In this document: positions 36,535 through 46,415 of the stretch, in pieces
Layout: each line of letters starts with the position of its first letter
How positions within the stretch are numbered: the stretch's first letter is position 1
Assembly (NCBI GenBank): GCA_963973795.1
Contig: CAXBAF010000003.1
Coordinates: 159,919 to 223,918, forward strand
Direction: 5' to 3'
Length of the DNA stretch: 64,000 nt
Source of the DNA: UBA1926 sp002337215
GTDB taxonomy: Bacteria; Planctomycetota; Phycisphaerae; Phycisphaerales; UBA1924
Notes under the pieces: generated by a model
Told to the model about the DNA's origin: nothing
The model's database searches: none
What the model saw: the letters and a program-made list of their open reading frames with translations, nothing else
Made by a program: the position numbers and the translations under genes

Positions 36535-37285
36535 TACTTCCCTCTCTGTGAAGCTTGGTGAACCATTCTTTGGCGCAGTCGTGTGCTCTGCCAAACCACA
36601 TCTCGGCGCTGTCTTCTGGAAGATCGTTCTTGCGCGACTGCATCTGCAGATCCAAGAGTAAGGCTGGTTCGCCACTGCGCAAGCCTGTAGAAATTGTCAG
36701 AGTGGCGCGACCTGGAAGCATGGGTTGTTTAATTGTAAGCGTCGTGCTGACATTCAGTACATCATGCCCATCATTGCCATCAATAGGGTCAGGAGCGGGT
36801 ATCTCGACTACAACCCCAAAAAGATGTTGAAGCTGTTCGCTAAGGTCAGTATTGACATCAATTGGGAAGCTATTCAGGTATCGAAGGTCGAGGCCTGCGA
36901 TACTAAAAGAGTGATTCCCTTTCGGATAGCAGTCATGAAGTTGACAGATTAGCTTTTTGAGGCGTGGATAGAACTTTTCCCAACTGTAATCCGAGGAGTC
37001 GTTAAGTGTCACAATTCCTGGTCCGAGTTGAATCACCGGCCATTCATTCTCGCCACGACGGAACTGATGCCGCACCACATTTGGCATCATCTCTGGGGGA
37101 ACAGTGGCTTGTGGTAGATCTATGAATAAGGGGAATTCCTCTCCAAGCCGATCGGAAAGACGACCTGGAAGAAGGCGATAACCTGGGTCGACCTGTTCCC
37201 CTTTCGGACCGCTTTGTAGATTCCAGCGTACCTCGGCAATAGCCTCCAAGAGTGGGGATTTGTTCGGGTTCTCGATCGTTGTCAT
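36524..37285 (-). CDS. TIGR04255-like protein, first gene of AT-richer operon
   Basis: 253-residue soluble protein. The opening NPNKSPLLEAIAEVRW matches the N-terminal signature of the sporadically distributed TIGR04255 family, and the C-terminal AHDCAKEWFTKLH fits its last helix. Between them are strands such as PVIQLGPGIVTLND and LDLRYLNSFPIDV that are also usual there. ATG 37285 is chosen; a TTG three codons upstream is possible, and no clear ribosome site was seen. The family has no established activity. It leads a three-gene operon in a segment of visibly lower GC content, which indicates acquisition by transfer. Confidence 0.75.
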   Translation of the reverse strand: MTTIENPNKSPLLEAIAEVRWNLQSGPKGEQVDPGYRLLPGRLSDRLGEEFPLFIDLPQATVPPEMMPNVVRHQFRRGENEWPVIQLGPGIVTLNDSSDYSWEKFYPRLKKLICQLHDCYPKGNHSFSIAGLDLRYLNSFPIDVNTDLSEQLQHLFGVVVEIPAPDPIDGNDGHDVLNVSTTLTIKQPMLPGRATLTISTGLRSGEPALLLDLQMQSRKNDLPEDSAEMWFGRAHDCAKEWFTKLHREGSNAG

Positions 37286-37306
37286 GACTGGCAATAGTAG
37301 CAGGTA

Positions 37307-37340
37307 AAAGAAACGGGGACGCGCCGATCGGCGCGTCCCC
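37307..37340 (-). terminator. groEL terminator
   Basis: A perfect 26-bp palindrome (37315-37340; 11-bp arms around GATC) followed on the minus strand by GTTTCTTTT. It separates groEL from the three-gene operon downstream, which therefore needs its own promoter. Confidence 0.92.
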
Positions 37341-37369
37341 GAGATCGGTCAATGAGATGGCTTGCTGAA

Positions 37370-39004
<1,635 letters not shown>

Positions 39005-39072
39005 GGGGTGGCTCCTGTTTCGTTTGGACGCGGGCGTGTGCCTCGGCGTCGTGTTGGTTGGGGAGAGTCGTG

Positions 39073-39291
39073 TTACTGGCCGAGCCGGATATATGCGACC
39101 CGGTCGGCGTCGATGATGTAAATGGACTGGCCGTCCGTGAGCTTGATGAGCCCGTCCGCTTCCTCTGGGACGAGCATGGCGTTGGTGATGGCGAGTGTGT
39201 TGTGCTCGCCGAGGATGTGCTGGAAGACGAAGGTCGCGGTGCGCTGGCCTTTGAGTTCTTCGAGGGCTTTGCGGAGGGCGGTGTGGGTCAT
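39073..39291 (-). CDS. Conserved-looking 72-residue protein between groES and groEL
   Basis: A 72-residue soluble protein starting at ATG 39291, the first Met after a stretch of repeat DNA. Its sequence is balanced and protein-like: ALRKALEELKGQRTATFVFQ, then NTLAITNAMLVPEEADGLIKL and IYIIDADRVAYIRLG. The strands suggest a small beta domain. The family is not recognised. Its place between the two chaperonin genes, 68 bases before groEL, indicates co-expression. Confidence 0.65.
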   Translation of the reverse strand: MTHTALRKALEELKGQRTATFVFQHILGEHNTLAITNAMLVPEEADGLIKLTDGQSIYIIDADRVAYIRLGQ

Positions 39292-39314
39292 GGGCTGGCG
39301 CTCGCTGGGTGTGA

Positions 39315-39398
39315 AGGCACTGGGCACTGGGCATAAGGCACTAGAGAGGAGGCATGCATCCTCACGCACTAGTGCCTTGTGCCTAGTGCCCAGTGCCT
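39315..39398. repeat. Inverted repeat built from GGCACTA-like heptamers
   Basis: Arms 39315-39344 and 39369-39398 match at 28 of 30 positions as an inverted repeat with a 24-base loop. Each arm consists of GGCACT units with one or two variable bases, the same unit as the arrays at 49611 and 62532. It lies between groES and the small gene and would form a long hairpin in their message. Confidence 0.85.
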
Positions 39399-39404
39399 CT
39401 TCCC

Positions 39405-39731
39405 TCAGTCGATCACGGCGAGGACGTCGTCTTCGCTCATGATGAGCAGCTCGTCGTCGCCCAGCTTGACTTCGGTGCCGGCGTAGGAGGTGAAGATGAC
39501 CTTGTCGCCCTTCTTGAGGGTCAGCGGGGTGCGGGCGCCGGTCTCGGTGTTGAGCTTGCCGTCACCCACGGCCTCGATGGTGCCGGTCTTGGGGCGGTCC
39601 TTGCTCGACTCGGGGAGGTAGATGCCCGACTCGGTGACGGACTCGGCCTCGTCGCGGCGGACGATGATCTTGTCGTGGAGGGGGCGGATGTCGGTCTTGG
39701 TGGTCTTGCGGGACTTGGTTGCGGTTGCCAT
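39405..39731 (-). CDS. groS: Co-chaperonin GroES, 10 kDa subunit
   Basis: 108-residue cap subunit of the GroEL chaperonin. IRPLHDKIIVRRDEAES begins the beta-barrel, GIYLPESSKDRPKTGTIEAVGDGK includes the mobile-loop position, and KKGDKVIFTSYAGTEV with the closing EDDVLAVID are standard. A 15-residue Lys/Thr-rich N-terminal extension precedes the normal start, which is somewhat longer than typical. GGGAGA lies eight bases before ATG 39731. Same strand and order as groEL. Confidence 0.95.
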   Translation of the reverse strand: MATATKSRKTTKTDIRPLHDKIIVRRDEAESVTESGIYLPESSKDRPKTGTIEAVGDGKLNTETGARTPLTLKKGDKVIFTSYAGTEVKLGDDELLIMSEDDVLAVID

Positions 39732-39758
39732 CGGTGTGTTCTCCCTTTGCTGTCTGCG

Positions 39759-39867
39759 TCGCGAGCGTCCGCTCGCGAGGTTGGGTTGGTTGTGGATTGG
39801 TTCTGGGTCTTGGACTCCCCTCCCGTGGGCGAGGGGTTCGGTTTGATTCGCCGGCCTTCGCCGGCGA
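39759..39867. repeat. Two strong palindromes upstream of groES
   Basis: TCGCGAGCG-TC-CGCTCGCGA (39759-39778) and TCGCCGGC-CTTC-GCCGGCGA (39848-39867), with a weaker CGCGG/CCGCG pair at 39879-39895. They lie between the receiver-like gene and groES. No CIRCE-type heat-shock inverted repeat was seen here. Confidence 0.65.
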
Positions 39868-39905
39868 GGGATGTGCGTCGCGGGCTTCGGCCGCGTGGTG
39901 GTCGT

Positions 39906-40478
39906 TTATGCGTTCTGTTGCGGGGGCCAGGTGTTGTGGTAATGGCGGGTGAGGACCCGGCGGAGGAGTTCGAGGAGGATTTCGAGGTCCTGCTGGGCGC
40001 GGGGGCGGTCGAGGACGGCGAAGGCGCCGGCGCGGAGGGCGGCGGCCATTTCTCTCCGGTCGTCGCGGTTGGTGCGGCCCCGCTTGATGACGAGCGTGGG
40101 CGGGGGCTGACGGAGGCGGGCGAGGAGGTCGAGGATGCGCGGGCCCGCCTCGTCTGAGACTTTGCAGGTCTCGGCGGAGCATTCGAGGGGCAGCGCGAGG
40201 TCGACGATGGCGATGTGGATGGGCGTGGTTTCGATGACGCGGGAGGCGTCGCGGGCATCCTGGGCGCGGTGGCTCTGGATGCCCATGGGGCCGAGCAGGG
40301 CGGGGAGGCGATCGACCCAGGGGGTCTCGTCCCAGCCTGCGTAGGAGAGAAGGAGGTTGAGTCGGTTGGTGGGCGCGGGATCGTCGGCGCGGCCGTTTGA
40401 CGGGCCGTTCGGTTGGCCGCTGGGCTGGCCGTTCACTGGGCCGAGGGGGTGGCCGGGATGGAAGCGCACGTTCCGCAT
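39906..40478 (-). CDS. Receiver-like (response regulator) domain protein
   Basis: 190-residue protein. After a Pro/Gly/Asn-rich N-terminal stretch (to about residue 38) it shows an alternating alpha-beta pattern: RLNLLLSYAGWDE, then THYIAIVDLALP-like IHIAIVDLALPL, PPTLVIKRG and GAFAVLDRPRAQQDLEILLELL, as in CheY-like receivers; the aspartate of IVDLALP takes the place of the phospho-acceptor. The acidic pocket near the N-terminus is not obvious, so it may be a degenerate receiver. ATG 40478 is the likely start; an open frame extends further upstream. It is the first gene of the strand leading to groES and groEL. Confidence 0.6.
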   Translation of the reverse strand: MRNVRFHPGHPLGPVNGQPSGQPNGPSNGRADDPAPTNRLNLLLSYAGWDETPWVDRLPALLGPMGIQSHRAQDARDASRVIETTPIHIAIVDLALPLECSAETCKVSDEAGPRILDLLARLRQPPPTLVIKRGRTNRDDRREMAAALRAGAFAVLDRPRAQQDLEILLELLRRVLTRHYHNTWPPQQNA

Positions 40479-40684
40479 CGGATGAAGGAGTGGCAAACGG
40501 TGTGCCGGTTGTGGGTGTGCGGTGGTGGTCGCTTGGGAAGGTGTGCCGGGCGGTTTCTGGCGTCGGGACGGGGTATCCGGGGTGTCGGGGCGGTGGTTTC
40601 GGCGTGGGCGCGTGCGGCGGGTGTCAAAGTGGCAGGGGGGGGGGCGAGGGGGGGCGTTCATGCCTGATCCGCGGTGGGGATGCG

Positions 40685-40710
40685 AAAAGCCCCGCCATGG
40701 GGCGGGGCTT
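40685..40710 (-). terminator. Rho-independent terminator
   Basis: A perfect 10-bp stem (40687-40696 with 40701-40710) with a four-base loop; TTTT follows on the minus strand. It ends the FG-GAP protein gene at 40737. Confidence 0.9.
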
Positions 40711-40736
40711 GAGGAGGCCGGAGCCGGTTTTTGGGA

Positions 40737-42977
40737 TTACGGGCAACCGGCCGTGAAGGACTCGACAAAGACGGCGATGTCGGCGAGGTCGAGGACCTGG
40801 AAGGGCTCGGCGAGGTCGGCCCGGCAGCCGAGGTTGACGGTTGCGAGGAAGTCGGTCCGCCAACTGGAAGTGCCGCAACTGAGCCGGGATGTGTCGTGGA
40901 CGCGGAGGCGGAGGGTGTACGCGCAGGGCGGGAGGCCGCTGGTGTCCCACTCGCCGAGAACGTTCTTGATGACGTTGGTGGTGCCGGAGTTGATGGGCTC
41001 CCAATCGTTGAAGGGACCTCCGGTGAATTCGAGCGTCCAGCTGCCGAGGTTGGCGTCGGAGGCGGTTCCCTTGACGGCGATGAGGTCGTCGGGATCGATC
41101 CAGAAGCAGTTGGTCGGGCCGGTGATCTCGGCGACCGGCGGGGTGTTATCCACGGTGACGGACTGGAAGTCGGACGCGGTCTGCCCGCAGCCGTTGGTTC
41201 CGATGACGCGGATGACATAGTCGCCATCGGGCACGCCGAGGCTCGTGGTGTTCCAGATCGCGAGGAGGTCATTGAGTCGGTCGCCTCCGTAGACGGGGAC
41301 GCTGGGATCGACGGGTTGGTAGGTGCCGCCGACGGCGGGTCGGTAGTCAACGGTGTAGGTGTTGGAGCCGCAGGCGTCGTCGTTGATGGTGCCGTCGATG
41401 CAGATGTTGCGTCCGGCGACGGTGGTGCTTGAGAGGTAGCCGGCGGCGATGTCGATATCGGCGGTGTTGTAGAACTGGCTGACCCAGACGACGGTCTGGT
41501 CGGTGGCGGTGATGCCAGAGGCGGAGGTTGCGGTGAGGCGGAGGATGTAGATGCCCTCCGGGTTCCCCGCGAGGTTCCATGTGCCCAGGTCGTTGCCGGG
41601 CTCTGGGACCTGGTCGGTGGTGTCGCGGATGGTGGTCCATGTCGCGACATCGGTGCGGCGGTAGTCGAGGACATAGCGCTCGAAGAGCCCGCCCGCCGGG
41701 ATGGTCGCGACACCCGTGACGGTCATCTCTGGTCCACAAACGCAGCCGCCGCTTGCGCCGTAGTCGCCCGGATCATCGATGCGGACGATGGGCGCGGGCC
41801 CGCCGACGACGGTGGTGGTGTTGAGGAAGACGCTGACGCTGTCGCCGGAGAAGTTGGGGACGATGATGTCGTCGTCGCCGTCGGCGTCGAGGTCGCCCGC
41901 GCTGGGTCCCTGGGGTGATGCGGGCGTGGCCCACGCGCCGATGTTGGTGAAGACCGCGTTGCCGTTGTTCTGGAGGATGAGGATCCGGTCGTTGACTTCG
42001 TCTGCGATCACGAGGTCGCGGTCCCCGTCGGCTTCGAGGTCATCGAAGTCGGCGAGGGCGGCGCCGATGGGTCGGCCTCCTGTGGTGACGCTGTTGAAGG
42101 TCGGGAATGTCGGGAACGCGACGGGGTTGCTGCTGTACTCGTTGAAGCGGTTGTAGACGGCACCGGAGGTGAGGCAGAAGGTAAGGTCCGGGTCGCCGTC
42201 GTTGCCGAGGTCGTCGCTGAGGAGGGCGATGGGGCCGTCCCCGGTCGGGATGAACGCGCCGAACTCTCCGAAGAAGAACGTGCCGGGCGCGCCGGCAATA
42301 TTGTAGAGAATGGTGGCGTGGTTGCTCGAGGTGTTGGCGGTGATGATGTCGGGTGCGCCGTCGAAGTTGAGGTCATTCGCGGCGACGTCACGCGGGCCGT
42401 GGCCCAGGTTGCCTTCCTGGTTGTTCGTGGTGTAGGTGGTTGCTGAGAACACGCCGGTGGCATCTCCAAAGTAGACGGTGACGGTGTCGTCGAACTCATT
42501 GCAGACGACGACATCGGGCGCACCGTCGAGATTGAAGTCGGCGACGGCGATGCCCTGTGGGCGGTCGCCGGCGGCGCGGAAGATCTCGTTCTGGAATGTT
42601 CCGTCGCCGTTGCCGAGTCGGAGTGAGAAGTCGTCGGTGTCGCGGTTTGCGCACAGGAGGTCCATGTCGCCGTCGAGGTTGATATCGGCGGCGGCGATGG
42701 CGGTTGGGCTGTTGCCCACGCGTGTGGTGAGGGGTGTCGCGAAGGTGCCGTCGCCGTTGTTGAGGAAGACGGCGATGTAGTCGAGTGTGCCGCTGGTGAA
42801 GCAGGTGACGGCGATGTCGAGGTCGGCGTCGTTGTCGAGATCGACGAGGACCGAATCGGTCGGGCTGTAGCCCGATGGGAGGGCAAGATCGACGCGTGGG
42901 GCGAAACCGTCGAACGCGGCGAGCGTGGTGGCCGCCGCCCCGCACAGAATCGCGAGGGTGAGTGGTGCCTTGTGCAT
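40737..42977 (-). CDS. FG-GAP/VCBS repeat secreted protein with GC-type dockerin tail
   Basis: 746-residue exported protein. GGAAGG lies before ATG 42977, and residues 1-20 are a signal peptide. Residues about 25-390 consist of repeats of the form D.N.DGA.D......(S)..V.LGNGDGTF (AADINLDGDMDLL, VADFNLDGAPDVV, ANDLNFDGAPDII), the calcium-binding FG-GAP beta-propeller. Several fibronectin-like beta domains follow (about 400-710). The last 29 residues (CRADLAEPFQVLDLADIAVFVESF.., ending GCP) are a single GC-type dockerin unit. Calcium-dependent surface adhesion is plausible; ligand unknown. Confidence 0.8.
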   Translation of the reverse strand: MHKAPLTLAILCGAAATTLAAFDGFAPRVDLALPSGYSPTDSVLVDLDNDADLDIAVTCFTSGTLDYIAVFLNNGDGTFATPLTTRVGNSPTAIAAADINLDGDMDLLCANRDTDDFSLRLGNGDGTFQNEIFRAAGDRPQGIAVADFNLDGAPDVVVCNEFDDTVTVYFGDATGVFSATTYTTNNQEGNLGHGPRDVAANDLNFDGAPDIITANTSSNHATILYNIAGAPGTFFFGEFGAFIPTGDGPIALLSDDLGNDGDPDLTFCLTSGAVYNRFNEYSSNPVAFPTFPTFNSVTTGGRPIGAALADFDDLEADGDRDLVIADEVNDRILILQNNGNAVFTNIGAWATPASPQGPSAGDLDADGDDDIIVPNFSGDSVSVFLNTTTVVGGPAPIVRIDDPGDYGASGGCVCGPEMTVTGVATIPAGGLFERYVLDYRRTDVATWTTIRDTTDQVPEPGNDLGTWNLAGNPEGIYILRLTATSASGITATDQTVVWVSQFYNTADIDIAAGYLSSTTVAGRNICIDGTINDDACGSNTYTVDYRPAVGGTYQPVDPSVPVYGGDRLNDLLAIWNTTSLGVPDGDYVIRVIGTNGCGQTASDFQSVTVDNTPPVAEITGPTNCFWIDPDDLIAVKGTASDANLGSWTLEFTGGPFNDWEPINSGTTNVIKNVLGEWDTSGLPPCAYTLRLRVHDTSRLSCGTSSWRTDFLATVNLGCRADLAEPFQVLDLADIAVFVESFTAGCP

Positions 42978-43164
42978 GACGTCCCTTCCTTCCGCCGCCG
43001 ATCGGCGTGGAGGAAGAAGGGCCCGGGTTGTTCCGCCCGCGTGTGCACCGGTCTGTCGGCGAACGCGGGGTGCGCTCCCGAGCGCGATCGGCCCGGTCTC
43101 GGGCACCGATCGGCGGACACAAATTTTAGGAGTGCTCGGCGATCGTGGTCTGTAGAGTGGTCGC

Positions 43165-44883
43165 ATGAATATGCGCGTTCTCGGTGTGTGTGCGGCGGTT
43201 GTTGCTGGGATGGTTGCGGGTGCCGGGGCCGGCGTTGTGTCGGCTGACCCGGACGGCGGGGGGAGCGTCGCCGCGGCGCTGCACGGACTGGCAGAGTTCG
43301 AGCGCGGCGCGACATCGGCCGAGGCGGACGCGGTGCTCGACGCGTTGGGAGATTCGCCGATCGTCTCGATCGGATCGATCGGTGACTCGGTCGAGGGCCG
43401 GCCCATCCGGATCGGGGTGATCGCCGACCCGCCGGTGGCGTTCGATGTGGGTGGGCCCGAGAAGGGCGAGATCGGGGATCGGCTGGTGGTGCTGCTGTTC
43501 GGCTCGATCCACGCGGGAGAACTCTGCGGGACGGATGCGCTGCTGCGTTTGATGCACGACATCATCGGGGATCGGCGTGATGGGCGCGACATGCGGCCGC
43601 TGCTCGAGGATCTGGTGATCTGCGTCGTGCCGGTCTACAACGTGGACGGGCATGCGAAGTTCGCGGCGAGCAACCGGCCTGGGCAGAACGGGCCGGCGGC
43701 GGTGGGGGAGCGGGCGAACGCGCAGGGGCTCGATCTCAACCGGGACTGGGTGAAGATGGACGCGCCCGAGACGCGGGCGATGGTCGGTTTCCTGAACGCG
43801 TGGGATCCGGCGGTGATCGTGGACACGCACACGACGAACGGGTCGAATCATCGGTTCACGTTGACGTACCAGGGGCCGAAACACCCGGCGGGTGATGCTG
43901 AGGTGATCGCGTATGTGCGCGACGAGATGCTGCCGAAGGTCGATGCGGCGTTCGAGGCGGCGACGGGGTACAAGAGTTACTTCTACGGCAACTTCGCCGA
44001 GCACCACACGAAGTGGACGACCTACCCGGCGGAGCCCTGGTACGGGGCGGCGTACCGCGGGATCCGGAACCGGCTGACGGTCTTGACGGAGGCGTACGCG
44101 TACGCCTCGTTCGAGGACAGGGTGCTCTCGACACAGGCGTTCTGCGAGCAGGTGCTGCGGTATGCGGCGGCGCAGAAGGATGAGATCCGGGCGTTGGTCG
44201 ATGCCGCCGATGCGAGGACGATCGCGGCGGGGAAGAGCGGGGCACCGATCGCGGTAAAGACGGAGGCTCGGGCGTTCGCGGAGCCGGCGACGATCCTGGG
44301 GTACGACGAACCCGTGGAGAGCGGCGCGCATTCGGCGCGGGCGAAGATCGACTTTGAGACGGCGGAGAAGAAAGACTACGAGATCCCGATCTTCAACGAC
44401 TTCGTGGCGACGGAGGTCGTGCGGCGCGGCGAGGTGTACGCGGTGCTGCCCTGGGCCACGGAGGTGATCGATCGGCTGATCGCGCACGGCATCGAGGTGT
44501 GGTATCTCCAGGAACTGACGGCGGTGCCCGGCGGGGACTGCTACCTCGTGGATGCGAAGACCGTCTCGGAACGGAAGTGGGAGGGGCGTCGGCGGGTGGA
44601 ACTCGAGGTTCAGAGTGTCCCCGCGGGGGGAACGTTCCGGGAGGGGACGGTGTTCGTGCGGACCGACCAGCCGCTCGGTTCGCTGGCGGCGTACCTGCTC
44701 GAACCGCGCGCGACGGGGGGGCTCGCGTCGTGGGATGTGTTCGGCGACACGCTCCGGCGGGGGCAGATTCACCCCGCGATGCGCTACAGCCTCGAGGAGA
44801 TTCAGGCGCTGAGTCTGGAGAGGACGTCGCCCGAAGACTCGCGGACGCCGACATCGGAGATCCGGCCCGAAGCGCCGGAGTAG
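43165..44883 (+). CDS. M14-family zinc carboxypeptidase-like protein, secreted
   Basis: 572-residue protein with a signal peptide (about 1-27). The zinc site is visible as HAGE (H116, E119) and the later histidine in VIVDTHTTNG (H222), with LDLNRDW between them and TVLTEAYAY further on, where the glutamate is the expected general base. This matches M14 metallocarboxypeptidases; the C-terminal 200 residues are an extra domain. Substrate (peptide or peptidoglycan) is unknown. The 3' end overlaps the convergent DnaB-type gene by 82 bases. Start at ATG 43165; an ATG two codons later is equally possible. Confidence 0.8.
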   Translation: MNMRVLGVCAAVVAGMVAGAGAGVVSADPDGGGSVAAALHGLAEFERGATSAEADAVLDALGDSPIVSIGSIGDSVEGRPIRIGVIADPPVAFDVGGPEKGEIGDRLVVLLFGSIHAGELCGTDALLRLMHDIIGDRRDGRDMRPLLEDLVICVVPVYNVDGHAKFAASNRPGQNGPAAVGERANAQGLDLNRDWVKMDAPETRAMVGFLNAWDPAVIVDTHTTNGSNHRFTLTYQGPKHPAGDAEVIAYVRDEMLPKVDAAFEAATGYKSYFYGNFAEHHTKWTTYPAEPWYGAAYRGIRNRLTVLTEAYAYASFEDRVLSTQAFCEQVLRYAAAQKDEIRALVDAADARTIAAGKSGAPIAVKTEARAFAEPATILGYDEPVESGAHSARAKIDFETAEKKDYEIPIFNDFVATEVVRRGEVYAVLPWATEVIDRLIAHGIEVWYLQELTAVPGGDCYLVDAKTVSERKWEGRRRVELEVQSVPAGGTFREGTVFVRTDQPLGSLAAYLLEPRATGGLASWDVFGDTLRRGQIHPAMRYSLEEIQALSLERTSPEDSRTPTSEIRPEAPE

Positions 44884-45848
44884 GAGAGCTCGGCCCATTT
44901 GCCGGTGGGGCCGTAGCGGTTTTTGAGGACGCCGATCTCGTAGTGGTCGGTGGAGGCCTGGACGGCGGTGGCTTCGACGCGGAGGTCGGCGGCGAAGTTC
45001 ATGAGCCCCAGGATGAGGTCGGCCTCCTGTTCGGAGCCGCCTTCTCTGAGGTGGTTGAGGTCGGGGCGGGCGGACTTCATGACCTCGATGGCGTCGGCGA
45101 TGGATCCCGAGGCGGCCTTGCGGACCTTGTCCTGGTAGCCGTCGGGGATGACGTCGCGGTCGACCTGCGCGCCGGCGACGACGGGGGCACCGACGTCGAT
45201 GGCGAGGGTCTTGAGCGTGCGTCCGGTGAGGGCGATTTCCTGATCGCGTGCGTGGAGCGGGGGGACGACGGGGATGCGCTGGAGGTAGTCGATGAAGACG
45301 CCTCCGACGCCTCGCTCGGCGTGGATGGCGCGGGCGTGCTCGCTGATGTCGGCGGCGGTCCACGCGGGGCGGTGGATGACGACGATCTGGGATTCGAGGG
45401 CCCGGAGCTGGTTCACCGCGGTGTCGAGCTGGGCGTAGTCGCCCTCGTTGCGGCTCGTGCTCGCGTGGGCCGGGGTCTGTCCTGAGAAGTGCTCGCGGAT
45501 CTCGGAGACGGTCCACGGCTCGATGGGGCGGATGGCGAGCAGCGCGACGAGGCGGCAGAAGATGTGCTCGGGGGGTTCCTCGTGCGAGTAATAGAGCATG
45601 GGCTTCGTCGAGCCTGTGCCGGCGGCGTGCTCGAGGAGTCGCATGGCGATGTTGACGAGCGCGGAGGTCTTGCCGTGCCCGGTGCGGGCGGCGAGGAGGG
45701 CGAGTTCCTTGGGGCGGAACTGGACGCCGATGGTGTCGAGGGCGCGCCAGCCTGTGGGGATGCCGGTGGTGGTGTTGGCGAGGTCGGTGATCAGGTCATC
45801 GACGTGGAAGGTGGGGTTGTGGTCGGCGGTGGGGTTGGGCGCGGTCAT
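44802..45848 (-). CDS. Orphan DnaB C-terminal-like RecA-fold ATPase
   Basis: 348-residue protein that matches only the ATPase half of replicative helicase DnaB. Walker A is ARTGHGKTS (54-62, Lys60), followed by LYYSHEEPPEHIFCRL, VGGVFIDYLQRIP as Walker B, and an arginine-containing REGGSEQEADLILGL block. The DnaB N-terminal primase-binding domain is absent. It may be a KaiC/DnaB-like motor of prophage origin or a DNA-repair protein. No phage genes are visible around it. Starts at ATG 45848. Its 3' end overlaps the M14 gene by 82 bases. Confidence 0.78.
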   Translation of the reverse strand: MTAPNPTADHNPTFHVDDLITDLANTTTGIPTGWRALDTIGVQFRPKELALLAARTGHGKTSALVNIAMRLLEHAAGTGSTKPMLYYSHEEPPEHIFCRLVALLAIRPIEPWTVSEIREHFSGQTPAHASTSRNEGDYAQLDTAVNQLRALESQIVVIHRPAWTAADISEHARAIHAERGVGGVFIDYLQRIPVVPPLHARDQEIALTGRTLKTLAIDVGAPVVAGAQVDRDVIPDGYQDKVRKAASGSIADAIEVMKSARPDLNHLREGGSEQEADLILGLMNFAADLRVEATAVQASTDHYEIGVLKNRYGPTGKWAELSYSGASGRISDVGVRESSGDVLSRLSA

Positions 45849-45980
45849 GGGGCGGGTATCGGCGGACGCGGGGGCTGGGGCGAGTGCGTTTGCGAGCGCA
45901 CGACGATCACGTCCCGGCGCGGCGGTGCGGGTGTCATCGGCGGCTGGTTATCGGAGAATCGGGAAGCCCGGCGCGATGCG

Positions 45981-46358
45981 TTACCGGCCTCGGTACTCGG
46001 CCGGCACGTCGCCGAAGTCGGCGCGGATGACCGAGCGGATGCCGCCCCGGCCTTTCCAGTTGCTGATGATCTGGAGCCAGGCGGGGTTCATGCACTCGAC
46101 GAGGTGGTCGCGGATGGTGTGGGTGACGGCCTCGTAGAAGATGCCCTCGTTGCGGAACGACTGGTAGTACAGCTTGAGGCTCTTGAGCTCGACGCAGGTG
46201 CCCCCCTCGGAAGGCTCGTAGCGGAGTGTCATGTCGGCGAAGTCGGGGTGGCCTGTCTTCGGGCAGACGGAGGTGAACTCCTCGCTCGTGTGTTCGATGA
46301 CGAACGGGAACTGCGTGGCGGGGCTGGGGAATGTCTCGAGGAGGGTGGAGTCTGGCAT
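45981..46358 (-). CDS. queF: NADPH-dependent 7-cyano-7-deazaguanine reductase
   Basis: 125-residue enzyme of the short, unimodular QueF type that reduces preQ0 to preQ1 in queuosine biosynthesis. EEFTSVCPKTGHPDFADM contains the nucleophilic cysteine (C32) and the aspartate seven residues later (D39), and CVELKSLKLYYQSFRNEG the family substrate- and NADPH-binding block. Length is slightly below the usual 150. The other queuosine genes are not in the window. Confidence 0.93.
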   Translation of the reverse strand: MPDSTLLETFPSPATQFPFVIEHTSEEFTSVCPKTGHPDFADMTLRYEPSEGGTCVELKSLKLYYQSFRNEGIFYEAVTHTIRDHLVECMNPAWLQIISNWKGRGGIRSVIRADFGDVPAEYRGR

Positions 46359-46415
46359 GCGGCGAGGGTAGGACGGCTGAGTTGCTGTGGTCGGGTGTCG
46401 GGAGCGCGTTGCTGG

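Noticed and set aside
39732..39905. CIRCE heat-shock element upstream of groES
   Set aside because: The GAGTGC-type inverted repeat of CIRCE is absent; only GC-rich palindromes are present.
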